A DNA stretch of 64,000 nt from Macrothele yani (Eukaryota > Arthropoda > Arachnida > Araneae > Macrothelidae). Made by a program: the position numbers and the translations under genes. Location of the stretch: positions 12,537,970 through 12,601,969 of the forward strand of contig CM077034.1 in NCBI GenBank assembly GCA_039090855.1, written 5' to 3'. Positions 41,760 to 52,466 of this stretch are shown here, piece after piece (position 1 is the first letter of the stretch; each line of letters opens with the position of its first letter). Under the pieces are notes generated by a model that was not told where the DNA came from, made no database searches, and was given only the letters and a program-made list of their open reading frames with translations.

Positions 41760-43455
41760 GGTAACGCTCTGCCAAAATTGCTGTTAAAACTGGCTGTGAT
41801 CATTCCCCTGTCTTGCGCACCATTAAAAGAGTTACAGAAACTGGATGTGTGGGAAACAGAAAAAAAAGCAGGTCGACCAAGGCTGTGTACTGAACATGAT
41901 GATTACATGCTGATTCGTCGTTCCTTAGAATCAAGGTTTAAAACAGCCACTGATTTAAGAATTGAGTGTATAACGAAGTAAATTTCTCCGTCATTTTTTG
42001 TCCACGCCAGGATTCGAACCCGGATCCCCTCATTCCGGAATAAGTCACTCTACCAATTGAGCTACGCGGACGTTTTATTCTGATACCTATCTACTTTTAT
42101 GTCGTGTGCGTCACATCTCCTGGTACGTTACATCATCTCCCTCTTCTTATTATTTTTTTTTAAGTGCTGGAGAAGAGATTCTCTTATTTTTCCTATCTCG
42201 CGGTGTGGAAATAACATCACACCATTGCGAGATTTTGAACGGTCGGGTCATCCGGATAGTTCGGGCGCCATTATAACAAAGAGAATTTCTCCGTCATTTT
42301 TGTCCACGCCAGGATTCGAACCCGGATCCCCTCATTCCGGAATAAGTCACTCTACCAGTTGAGCTACGCGGAAGATTATTCTGATTGCTATTTGCCTTTA
42401 TGTCTTGTGCGTCCTGCTGGCACGTACGTCACATCTCCTGTTATGTTACATCATCTTCCCCTTATTATTTTTTTTTTATTTTGTTTTCGAAGTGCTGGAG
42501 AAGGGAATCTCGTATTTTTACTATCTCGCGGTGTGGAAAGAACATCACACCATTGCGAGATTTTGAACGTCGGGTCATCCGGATAGTTCGGGCGCCATTA
42601 TAACGAAGTGAATTTCTCCGTAATTTTTGTCCACGCCGGATTCGAACCCGGATCCCCTCATTCCGGAATAAGTCACTCTACCAGTTGAGCTACGCGGACG
42701 TTTATTCTGATTGCTATTTGCCTTTATGTCTTGTGCGTCCTGCTGGCACGTACGTCACATCTCCCATTACGTTACAAGTTGAAGAATCAAGTGGGCATTA
42801 TTGCATCTGCACGTACAGCTCATCGCAGGCTACAATAAAATGGACTGATTGCACGAAAACCTTTCCTTACTGAACAAAAATGGCTCAAAATAATTGCTTG
42901 GGCCAAAGCACACAAGAAATGGACAGTTGATAAATGGAAAAATGTTATTTTCAGGGATGAAACAACTGTTAGTATTTCCGCTGATAATGGGAATAACACA
43001 CCGTCGGGTTGGTGCAAGATGTAAGGCATGCTGCACACGACCACCCACATTCGGCGATGTTAGGGTCCCGTATTTCAGCCAGCGGTGTTGGTCGTCTGCA
43101 CATTGTTGATGCCACACTGAACGAATCGAAATATGTGGATATTTTGGAGTTCAAACTGCTACCATCTGCGCAAGACATGGGTTTGCGGAATTTTATCTTT
43201 TAGGACAATAAAGCGCCATGGCATCGGTCAAAGTTGCTTGACGAGTGGTTTAATCTTCAGTGGCCGGCACAGTCACCGGATCTTAATCCAATAGAGAATC
43301 TGTGGGTGAGATTGAGGCAAAAGATCCACCAACAAGAACCCACATCTAAAACTGCATTAATTGAATCTGTAAGGGCCGTATGGCATTGTGTTATCACCCA
43401 TGGACAACTAGAGAAGCTCATTAGTTTCATGCCAAGGAGGTGTACTTTGTACTAA
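41760..43455 (+). pseudogene. Tc1-family transposase split by a TRIM insertion
   Basis: The first part ends ...KKAGRPRLCTEHDD...FKTATDLRIE just before the TRIM at 41979. It resumes at 42777 with LKNQVGIIASARTAHRR, which joins as the usual ATDLRxELN...SARTVRRRL of Tc1 proteins. Then come WTVDKWKNVIFRDETT (first Asp), DNKAPWHRS (second Asp, preceded by a TAG stop at 43201) and WPAQSPDLNPIENLW (catalytic Glu). Several frame changes lie between. This protein would have moved element C before the insertions. Confidence 0.83.
41979..42776 (-). mobile_element. TRIM-like element copy II: LTR-internal-LTR-internal-LTR
   Basis: Three LTRs (41979-42132 with an internal deletion, 42272-42450, 42599-42776) and two internal regions, each with GTTCGGGCGCCA (the reverse of the PBS) next to an LTR and a purine tract at the other side. 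Flanks are AGTG (41975-41978) and AGTT (42777-42780), a 4-bp duplication with one change. tRNA-like domains lie near 42001-42072, 42302-42373 and 42631-42700. A three-LTR array is the expected product of unequal recombination between the LTRs. Confidence 0.83.
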
Positions 43456-43544
43456 GAAACCCTTGTTATCCAATTAAACATTAAAGCGTATTTCGCTTGT
43501 TGGTAAGTTATTTCAAGTGTCCTGCAAGTTTCAATAATGTACTG

Positions 43545-44040
43545 TATAACGAAGTAAATCTCCGCGTCATTTCTGTCCACGCCAGGATTCGAACCCGGAT
43601 CCCCTCATTCCGGAATAAGTCACTACCAATTGAGCTACGCGGACGTTTTATTCTGATTCCTATCTGCCTTTATGTCGTGTGCGTCCTTCGGGCAGGTACG
43701 TCACATCTCCTGGTACGTTACATCATCTCCCCCTTATTTTTATTTTTTTTAAGTGCTGGAGAAGGGATTATCTTATTTTTCCTATCTCGCGGTGTGGAAA
43801 TAACATCACACCATTGCGAGATTTTGAACGGTCGGGTCATCCGGATAATTCGGGCGCCATTATAACGAAGTAAATTTCTCCGTCATTTTTATCCAAGCCA
43901 GGATTCGAACCCGGGTCCCCTCATTCCGGAATAAGTCACTCTACCAATTGAGCTACGCGGACGTTTTATTCTGATTCCTATCTGCCTTTATGTCGTGTGC
44001 GTCCTTCTGGCAGGTACGTCACATCTCCTGGTACGTTACA
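43545..44040 (-). mobile_element. TRIM-like element copy III
   Basis: LTRs 43545-43722 and 43861-44040, PBS (reverse) ATTCGGGCGCCA at 43848-43859, purine tract at 43723-43736. The duplication is ACTG at 43541-43544 and 44041-44044. The empty site can be read from the opposite inverted arm of element C (TATACTGTACAGTAAT at about 41608), which confirms the exact insertion boundaries. Confidence 0.87.
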
Positions 44041-44329
44041 ACTGTACAGTAATGTTACGTTAAAATACATTGTACAATAATTTCACTATTTTTTGCTTTT
44101 TGTGACTAGACACTGTACCTTTGCTTGTAGCTTCACTTCTTTTACTGGTAATAACATTCTGTAAAAATATTTGAATTCAGCACAAACTTTTCTTTAAAAT
44201 GTTGTATAATATGTGTCCCTGACTTTACCATTACGCTGTATAAGTTGACTTCAAACATTACAAATTGACTTTCGGTCTACTGGTGCAAGACTTTTGGCCA
44301 CGATTATATATGTTTAAAAATGTAATTTT

Positions 44330-45720
44330 TGTCGAGAGTGTATCACGTGATTCACCTCTGTAATACGTCACATCATCTCCCTCTTAACTTTTATTTATGT
44401 TTTTTTCTTTGAAATGAAGTAGGAATTTTTTTATTAAATCCAGACGATGTGTCGAACAAACATCACACAACTTTCGTAGAACAAACGGCCACTACATCAA
44501 ATCCTTTGATTCGGTGAAACCATCAGCAGTTACAATGGCTCTGAAATCCTGCGGTATTGAAGATGCATACATTAATATTATTAATAACATCTATGAAAAT
44601 GCAAGTGCAAAGATTCGGCTCTTTGAAAATACAACACACATAAAAATTGGAAAGGGAGTGAGACAAGGTGACACCATATCTCCCAAGCTCTTTAATGCCA
44701 CATTGGAAAAATGTCTTTCAATCACTGAACTGGGAAAACAAAGGGATAAAGATGAATGGAGATTATCTAACCCACCTTCGTTTTGCTGATGACATAGTCA
44801 TTTTTGCAACTACGCCATCAGAGCTACAGAGTATGATCCAGGAACTTGCTGACAAGATTAAAGAAGTGGGATTAAAAATGAACTTTCAGAAGACAAAAAG
44901 TGATGTTCAATGCTTTTACAAGAAATGAAGATTTCTCGATTGATGGAGAAAAGCTGGAGATAACAGACACGTACGTTTATCTTGGACAGCAGATACCAAG
45001 TGAGGGCCACATTGATGAAGAAATTAATCGGCGTACAAAACTTGCCTGGAGAGCTTTTGGAAGAAATAGCATAATTTTCAAGAGCAATATGCCATTATGT
45101 CTTAAAAGAAAAGTGTTTGATCAATGCATCCTTCCAGTGCTTACGTATGGTGCAGAGACGTGGACCTTAACTAAAAGAGACATACAAAGGCTGCAGACAA
45201 CTCAAAGCAGCATGGAGAGGTGCATGCTTGGTGTAACCAGGAGAGATAAGAAGAGGAACTCGTGGATCCGAAAAATGGCGAGAGTGGAAGACATCATGAT
45301 CAGAGTTAAATCCCTGAAATGGCAGTGGGCTGGACATACTGCCAGAAGGGCAGACCATCGATGGACAGCCGAAATTTTAGATTGGATTCCAAGGGACAGG
45401 AAAAGACCCAGAAGAAGACCACATGGGAGATGGGTGGATGAAATTCGAAAGTATGCGGGAGTGACATTTAGGAGACTGGCACAAGACAGACCGTTGTAGA
45501 GGAAACTTGGGGAGATCGTCCAGCAGTGGATTGATAATGGTTGACAATGATGATGATGATGACATCAATTTTTTATCTTTAGGCGCCAATGGGAAAACAC
45601 TAATTTGTGCAGCTTCCCCTCACTCCGGAGTAAGTTGCTCTCCCAACTAAGCTACACGGAAGGAATGCACCCCTGCACATTTGCCTTCTTGACACGTGAT
45701 TCGGGTCTGTTGTACGTCAC
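44330..45720 (-). mobile_element. Second TRIM subfamily (TRIM-B), split by an RTE
   Basis: A diverged relative. Right side: LTR about 45590-45720 with a tRNA-like domain (near 45605-45660, TCCGTGTAGCTTAGTTGGG and CTTACTCCGGAGTGAGGGG) and LTR start (A/T)GTGACGTA. The sequence TTGGCGCCTAAAG (45588-45576) stands at the PBS position. Left side: purine tract TAAGAGGGAGATGA (44386-44373) and an LTR fragment (44330-44372). The internal region shows the same GTGT...ACATCACAC spacing as copy I. An RTE sits inside (44501-45561). Confidence 0.62.
44501..45561 (+). mobile_element. 5'-truncated RTE with 7-bp target duplication
   Basis: Starts in the KAFDSV motif, ends in GACAATGATGATGATGATG. ACATCAA at 44494-44500 and 45562-45568 is the target duplication. 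The RT frame is broken by small indels near 44710 and 44900, and the frame is lost after about 45498, where a stop replaces Trp (PLWRKL becomes PL-stop). Confidence 0.88.
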
Positions 45721-45737
45721 TTCCTCCAGCCATTCGC

Positions 45738-46228
45738 CCTGCTTGGGCAGTGGCCTAAGAGATGTATTCCGATTATTCGTCCGAGATAGGTCTGAGTTCG
45801 AATCGTGGTGAGGCATGGGTGTTGTGTAATGGCCTCCCTAGAGCCTTTTTACCGCGCAGCCTGCCCAGTAAATTTTGTCTGCCGCCAGACTATATTTCTT
45901 TTAATAAATGTTTTCACAATGCAGATAATAGCAAGAATGGAAAACTTATTCCCGCATACTCCATCAGTGTTAATGAAACCTGGCTGAAATCTGTGTCAAA
46001 GCGTTGGCTTATGAGCATTCATCTGAGAAGGGTCCGGGGTTCGAATCATGGGCATTATGTTTATCTTACGGTCCTGGCTCTCTCGTTCCCCTGGAACCAG
46101 TGGCTCTGAATTTTTTTCTCTTTTTTGATTTGAGGTTTAACGACTACCGCGAGCAACTCAATGGACTATAAGCAATCGCCCGTTTCTAATTTAGAGCCAC
46201 TGGTTCCATTGGAGGCAGAGAGCCAGTG
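45738..46228. mobile_element. Three old SINE1 relics
   Basis: A plus head at 45738-45830 (GCAGTGGCCTAAGAGAT, GAGTTCGAATCG). A plus copy at about 46000-46110 (B box GGTTCGAATCA). A minus body at 46127-46228 (GAGGTTTAACGACTACCGCG). They are clearly more diverged than the clusters elsewhere, so SINE1 has been active over a long time. Between them (45831-45999) nothing is recognised. Confidence 0.72.
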
Positions 46229-46231
46229 AAA

Positions 46232-46622
46232 ACAATATTTAGAATTAGAAGATCATCCAATTAAAAGGATGGCGTAGACGCTTAAACTTGATAAGATAAA
46301 AAATCCTAAAATTCTAAAGTTGGAATCAAGAATCCCATTAATTGAGTATGGAACTAAGGGTAAAAGAAGGACAGAAAGAGTTAATGCTAGCGCGGGAGAT
46401 GAAAAAGAGAAGAATGAATTTCTATTTTCTACTGAAATTAGAGATTTTGAAAAAAGTTTTAAAGCGTCTCTAAATGGTTGAAGAACACCTATAATCCCTA
46501 CTTTGTTTGGGCCTTTTCGGATTTGAATATATCCTAAAACTTTACGTTCTAGGATGGTATAAAATGCTACTCTAATTAATGAGGAAACGGTGATAAAAAG
46601 AAATGAAAGGCTAATGATGATG
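46232..46622 (-). pseudogene. nad1: Mitochondrial NADH dehydrogenase subunit 1 fragment (longest copy)
   Basis: Translated with the invertebrate mitochondrial code, the minus strand gives [78 protein letters not shown] and [18 protein letters not shown], about the first 130 residues of ND1. The protein is a membrane subunit of respiratory complex I. It needs AGA=Ser and TGA=Trp, so it cannot be read as a nuclear protein. The C-terminal part is missing. Little decay of the frame suggests recent transfer. Confidence 0.93.
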
Positions 46623-46666
46623 AATCTTTAAATTCTAAATTTACTGCAATTATATGCTATATAATG
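46623..46666 (-). pseudogene. trnL1: Partial mitochondrial tRNA-Leu(UAG)
   Basis: The minus strand holds GCAGTAAATTTAGAATTTAAA: an anticodon stem with loop TTTAGAA, giving anticodon TAG. It sits between nad1 and rrnL as in arthropod mitochondria. The T arm and the acceptor end towards nad1 are missing. Confidence 0.6.
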
Positions 46667-49600
46667 AAAAAAAAAAAAACATCGAGGTCACAATCTATAA
46701 GAAAGAGTTAATGCTAGCGCGGGAGATGAAAAAGAGAAGAATGAATTTCTATTTTCTACTGAAATTAGAGATTTTGAAAAAAGTTTTAAAGCGTCTCTAA
46801 ATGGTTGAAGAACACCTATAATCCCTACTTTGTTTGGGCCTTTTCGTATTTGCATATATCCTAAAACTTTACGTTCTAGGATGGTATAAAATGCTACTCT
46901 AATTAATGAGGAAACGGTGATAAAAAGAAATGAAAGGCTAATGATGATGAATCTTTAAATTCTAAATTTACTGCAATTATATGCTATATAATGAAAAAAA
47001 AAACATCGAGGTCACAATCTATAAGAAAGAGTTAATGCTAGCGCGGGAGATGAAAAAGAGAAGAATGAATTTCTATTTTCTACTGAAATTAGAGATTTTG
47101 AAAAAAGTTTTAAAGCGTCTCTAAATGGTTGAAGAACACCTATAATCCCTACTTTGTTTGGGCCTTTTCGTATTTGCATATATCCTAAAACTTTACGTTC
47201 TAGGATGGTATAAAATGCTACTCTAATTAATGAGGAAACGGTGATAAAAAAGAAATGAAAGGCTAATGATGATGAATCTTTAAATTCTAAATTTACTGCA
47301 ATTATATGCTATATAATGAAAAAAAAAAAACATCGAGGTCACAATCTATAAGAAAGAGTTAATGCTAGCGCGGGAGATGAAAAAGAGAAGAATGAATTTC
47401 TATTTTCTACTGAAATTAGAGATTTTGAAAAAAGTTTTAAAGCGTCTCTAAATGGTTGAAGAACACCTATAATCCCTACTTTGTTTGGGCCTTTTCGGAT
47501 TTGAATATATCCTAAAACTTTACGTTCTAGGATGGTATAAAATGCTACTCTAATTAATGAGGAAACGGTGATAAAAAGAAATGAAAGGCTAATGATGATG
47601 AATCTTTAAATTCTAAATTTACTGCAATTATATGCTATATAATGAAAAAAAAAAAACATCGAGGTCACAATCTATAAGAAAGAGTTAATGCTAGCGCGGG
47701 AGATGAAAAAGAGAAGAATGAATTTCTATTTTCTACTGAAATTAGAGATTTTGAAAAAGTTTTAAAGCGTCTCTAAATGGTTGAAGAACACCTATAATCC
47801 CTACTTTGTTTGGGCCTTTTCGGATTTGAATATATCCTAAAACTTTACGTTCTAGGATGGTATAAAATGCTACTCTAATTAATGAGGAAACGGTGATAAA
47901 AAGAAATGAAAGGCTAATGATGATGAATCTTTAAATTCTAAATTTACTGCAATTATATGCTATATAATGAAAAAAAAAAAAAAAACATCGAGGTCACAAT
48001 CTATAAGAAAGAGTTAATGCTAGCGCGGGAGATGAAAAAGAGAAGAATGAATTTCTATTTTCTACTGAAATTAGAGATTTTGAAAAAAGTTTTAAAGCGT
48101 CTCTAAATGGTTGAAGAACACCTATAATCCCTACTTTGTTTGGGCCTTTTCGGATTTGAATATATCCTAAAACTTTACGTTCTAGGATGGTATAAAATGC
48201 TACTCTAATTAATGAGGAAACGGTGATAAAAAAGAAATGAAAGGCTAATGATGATGAATCTTTAAATTCTAAATTTACTGCAATTATATGCTATATAATG
48301 AAAAAAAAAACCATCGAGGTCACAATCTATAAGAAAGAGTTAATGCTAGCGCGGGAGATGAAAAAGAGAAGAATGAATTTCTATTTTCTACTGAAATTAG
48401 AGATTTTGAAAAAAGTTTTAAAGCGTCTCTAAATGGTTGAAGAACACCTATAATCCCTACTTTGTTTGGGCCTTTTCGGATTTGAATATATCCTAAAACT
48501 TTACGTTCTAGGATGGTATAAAATGCTACTCTAATTAATGAGGAAACGGTGATAAAAAGAAATGAAAGGCTAATGATGATGAATCTTTAAATTCTAAATT
48601 TACTGCAATTATATGCTATATAATGAAAAAAAAACATCGAGGTCACAATCTATAAGAAAGAGTTAATGCTAGCGCGGGAGATGAAAAAGAGAAGAATGAA
48701 TTTCTATTTTCTACTGAAATTAGAGATTTTGAAAAAGTTTTAAAGCGTCTCTAAATGGTTGAAGAACACCTATAATCCCTACTTTGTTTGGGCCTTTTCG
48801 GATTTGAATATATCCTAAAACTTTACGTTCTAGGATGGTATAAAATGCTACTCTAATTAATGAGGAAACGGTGATAAAAAGAAATGAAAGGCTAATGATG
48901 ATGAATCTTTAAATTCTAAATTTACTGCAATTATATGCTATATAATGAAAAAAAAAACATCGAGGTCACAATCTATAAGAAAGAGTTAATGCTAGCGCGG
49001 GAGATGAAAAAGAGAAGAATGAATTTCTATTTTCTACTGAAATTAGAGATTTTGAAAAAAGTTTTAAAGCGTCTCTAAATGGTTGAAGAACACCTATAAT
49101 CCCTACTTTGTTTGGGCCTTTTCGGATTTGAATATATCCTAAAACTTTACGTTCTAGGATGGTATAAAATGCTACTCTAATTAATGAGGAAACGGTGATA
49201 AAAAGAAATGAAAGGCTAATGATGATGAATCTTTAAATTCTAAATTTACTGCAATTATATGCTATATAATGAAAAAAAAAAAACATCGAGGTCACAATCT
49301 ATAAGAAAGAGTTAATGCTAGCGCGGGAGATGAAAAAGAGAAGAATGAATTTCTATTTTCTACTGAAATTAGAGATTTTGAAAAAAGTTTTAAAGCGTCT
49401 CTAAATGGTTGAAGAACACCTATAATCCCTACTTTGTTTGGGCCTTTTCGGATTTGAATATATCCTAAAACTTTACGTTCTAGGATGGTATAAAATGCTA
49501 CTCTAATTAATGAGGAAACGGTGATAAAAAGAAATGAAAGGCTAATGATGATGAATCTTTAAATTCTAAATTTACTGCAATTATATGCTATATAATGAAA

Positions 49601-49925
49601 AAAAAAAAAAACATCGAGGTCACAATCTATAAGAAAGAGTTAATGCTAGCGCGGGAGATGAAAAAGAGAAGAATGAATTTCTATTTTCTACTGAAATTAG
49701 AGATTTTGAAAAAGTTTTAAAGCGTCTCTAAATGGTTGAAGAACACCTATAATCCCTACTTTGTTTGGGCCTTTTCGGATTTGAATATATCCTAAAACTT
49801 TACGTTCTAGGATGGTATAAAATGCTACTCTAATTAATGAGGAAACGGTGATAAAAAGAAATGAAAGGCTAATGATGATGAATCTTTAAATTCTAAATTT
49901 ACTGCAATTATATGCTATATAATGA
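46667..49925. repeat. ~326-bp tandem units of nad1-trnL1 plus a 19-nt rrnL piece
   Basis: Ten further units start near 46680, 47004, 47331, 47656, 47985, 48312, 48633, 48958, 49282 and 49611. Each is an A-run of 8-15, ATCGAGGTCACAATCTAT (from 16S), AAG, then nad1 from GAAAGAGTTAATGC through the trnL1 fragment. Units 2 and 3 share CGTATTTGCATAT, while the others have CGGATTTGAATAT. The A-run replaces the ~150 bp of rrnL end seen in the last unit. Confidence 0.92.
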
Positions 49926-50195
49926 AATAAAATAAGTTTATGTCCTTTCGTACTGTAATCTTATTAAAGGAGATGGAAACCGACCTGGCTCACACCATTC
50001 TGAACTCAAATCATGTAATTGATTAAAAGTCGAACAGACTTTCTTTTTAAAAGGCTGCTTCTAAGAGATTATTAATTCAACATCGAGGTCACAATCTATT
50101 TCTTGGATACGGGCTCTAAGAAAAAATTATGCTATTATCCCTGCGGTAACTTAGTTAATCCTGAGGTGGGTTGGTATACAAGATATAAAAAGAAT
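49926..50195 (-). pseudogene. rrnL: Mitochondrial large-subunit rRNA 3' part
   Basis: The plus strand reads TTATGTCCTTTCGTACTGTA, CCATTCTGAACTCAAATCATG, CATCGAGGTCACAATCTAT and GCTATTATCCCTGCGGTAAC, all highly conserved 16S landmarks in reverse. Homology fades after about 50170; from 50175 to 50278 there is a local duplication of ATACAAGATATAAAAAGAAT. Confidence 0.92.
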
Positions 50196-50278
50196 TTGTT
50201 TATAGATGTTGAAAAGAATTTGTTATATAAAAATATAAAAATGGCGGGTTATTATACAAGATATAAAAAGAATTTGTT

Positions 50279-50475
50279 CATGGATGTTGTGTTCGTAAGA
50301 CGAACACAACATCCATGCCTCATCGAGATTCAAACCCGGAGCCATGTAGGGCGAATGGCAATAAGTCATCGCTTAGACCACCGCGCCACCAGAGCGGCAG
50401 CCCTAAATTAGGGTTGGGCGACTGCTTATAGCCTATTGAGTTGCTCACGGTGGTCCTTAAATCTTCAGTCTATAA
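50279..50475. mobile_element. Rearranged SINE1 with inverted body
   Basis: A perfect palindrome at 50279-50317 (CATGGATGTTGTGTTCGT, AAG, and its complement) joins two opposite starts of the SINE body. The head follows on the minus strand (to ~50398). A body 3' end on the plus strand (CTAAATTAGGGTTGGGCGAC, to TTAAATCTTCAGTC) and an A-run complete it. Head and tail thus point in opposite directions. Confidence 0.78.
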
Positions 50476-50579
50476 AAAAAAAGAAGAAATCTGTGTAGAA
50501 TGGTTTGTTTGTAAATACTCACTTTTTTTTTTTTTATGATTTTTGCATTATTTTCTAAGTTTGTTTATCGAGTTATGTT

Positions 50580-51405
50580 ATCCACCCATCTTCCATGTAG
50601 TCTTCTTCTGGGTCTTTTCCTGTCCCATGGAATCCAATCTAAAATTTTGGCTGTCCATCGATGGTCTGTCCTTCTGGCAGTATGTCCAGCCCATTGCCAT
50701 TTCAGGGATTCAACTCTGATCATGATGTCTTCCGCTCTTGTCATTTTTCGGATCCACGAGTTCCTCTTCTTATCTCTCCTGGTTGTACAAGCATGCACCT
50801 CTCCATGCTGCTTTGAGTTGTCTGCAGCCTTTGTATGTCTCTTTTAGTTAAGGTCCACGTCTCTGCACCATACGTAAGCACTGGAAGGATGCATTGATCA
50901 AACACTTTTCTTTTAAGACATATGAGCATATTGCTCTTGAAAATTGTGCTGTTTCTTCCAAAAGCTCTCCAGGCAAGTTTTGTACGCCGATTAATTTCTT
51001 CATCAATGTGACCCTCACTTGATATCTGCTGTCGAAGATAAACGTACGTGTCTGTCATCTCCAGCTTTTCTTCATCAACCGATAAATCTTCATTTCTTGT
51101 TTCTTGTAAAAGCATTGAACATCACTCTTGTCTTCTGAAAGTTCATTTTTAATCCCACTTCTTTACTCTTGTCAGCAAGTTCCTGGATCATACTCTGCAG
51201 CTCTGATGGGGTAGTTGCAAAAATGACTACGTCATCAGCAAAACGAAGGTGGGTTAGATAATCTCCATTAATCTTTATCCCTTTGTTTTCCCAGTTCAGT
51301 GATTGAAAGACATTTTCCAATGTAGCGTTAAAGAGCTTCGGAGATATGGTGTCACCTTGTCTCACTCCCTTTCCAATTTTTATGTGTGTTGTATTTTCAA
51401 ACAGC

Positions 51406-51409
<4 letters not shown>
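50580..51409 (-). mobile_element. RTE fragment lacking both ends
   Basis: Minus-strand homology from the C-terminal RRRLHGRWVD region through RFADDVVIFA to GKGVRQGDTISPKL. It is frameshifted at about 50790 and at a TTTCTTG duplication near 51098. The 5' end runs into a TA repeat, and the 3' end stops short of the family's simple-repeat tail. Confidence 0.87.

Positions 51410-51453
<44 letters not shown>
51409..51453. repeat. TA microsatellite
   Basis: About 22 TA pairs directly at the broken 5' end of the RTE fragment. Confidence 0.9.
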
Positions 51454-51456
<3 letters not shown>

Positions 51457-52464
51457 AATATTGGGAGCACGACCAACGGGGCATTTGGATTTTGCCCGTC
51501 CCTTTCTTGGTTTCAGAAAAGCGTTATGATCATAACTTCTAACGTTATAATTAAAATATCAATTACTAATTAAACTAGCAATTACGGCACTCAGTGTTAT
51601 TTTTCTAAGTACCAGTCTTATCTTTCACTTAATTTTGTAATTTGCTGGTTCACAAAAATGCACGGTATCAATGATATATTTAACGATTAATTTAATTTAG
51701 TGTCAATGTTATAACTATTGGAATTTTGTTCTATAGTGATCGTCTAAAGAAAAACGTGCCCCTTATACGTACGGACATATAAGAAAGCACGGCGTTGTGA
51801 TTCACCTTTAGATTAATTACCAGGTGCCGTTAACAATACCTTCTACATAAAATTTCTTATTAGTGCGAATTTTCTCTACAAAGTCCACGATCATTTCTGC
51901 ATACCTATATAAAAGTGCAATGCTTAGGATTTTTTTTTTTTTACTTTTTACATCCTTTTCTTCTATGCTAAACGTCTTACTTAGCTAACTGGGTTGCCAT
52001 TGTTTAACCATGACCAATACACACGCCACGTGCTCTAAGTAGGGTTACGAATATCGTTAAACAGGCATAACAGGGAAAATAAAAAGTAACTTATCTGAAA
52101 TTTATATGACTTGCAATCCTTACGGTTGTCAGACTTGCAGTTTGTCAACGGGGCGATACTTCTCACCCGCCTCAGTACTAAAAATGCTTGTCCGTCTCGA
52201 ACTGTCACTAGTAACCAACTGCCTGACCTCTGGTCTTGACCAGTTCACCTCTCGGACCTACTGGGGTTCACCTCGTCCGCGTAAGCCAAGACCACGTGGT
52301 TCGCCCCCTCTAGGCAATAGACCGCCTTGAAATCCCATGTGCGACCCCTCCGAATTCCCCTGCGGCCAAAGCACCGCCTCCAGGAGCGGGGAATGTGCAG
52401 CGCGGGAGCCATACATTTGCACGCGTATGTTGGGCTAACAATTTATTTTAATTTTTTTTTCCTT
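51454..52464. other. Unique sequence, no gene recognised
   Basis: AT-rich up to about 52100, then a GC-rich part to 52430. A 74-codon plus frame (52106-52330) lies in the GC-rich part but shows only low-complexity Pro/Arg-rich sequence and no family. Confidence 0.4.
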
Positions 52465-52466
52465 TT

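Larger units (their letters stand above)
40064..44306 (+). mobile_element. Tc1-like element C, interrupted three times
   Basis: The outer inverted ends are CAGTCGTGGCCAAAAGTC (40064 on) and its complement (to 44306, last bases altered), flanked by TA (40062-40063 and 44307-44308). The inverted arms are long: 41417-41715 pairs with 43440-43540 plus 44041-44245. A mariner sits in the left arm, a triple-LTR TRIM in the transposase, and a TRIM in the right arm. Taking the three insertions out leaves about 1.65 kb, a normal Tc1 size. Confidence 0.87.
46232..50195 (-). other. Nuclear insertion of mitochondrial DNA, tandemly amplified
   Basis: Order on the plus strand: nad1 (reverse), trnL1 fragment, then 16S rRNA (reverse), as in arthropod mitochondrial genomes. 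SINE relics on the left and SINE1 on the right show it is nuclear. The nad1-trnL1 part is present eleven times, the rest of rrnL once. Confidence 0.9.

Noticed and set aside
46667..49925. Poly(A) tails showing RNA-mediated transfer of nad1
   Set aside because: The A-runs are on the strand opposite to nad1 and rrnL, so they cannot be tails of those transcripts.
46232..50195. True mitochondrial contig or contamination
   Set aside because: The segment is flanked by nuclear SINE copies on both sides and lacks the rest of the mitochondrial genome.
52106..52330. 74-codon frame in a GC-rich stretch
   Set aside because: Low-complexity Pro/Arg-rich sequence without a family, splice signals or promoter motifs.
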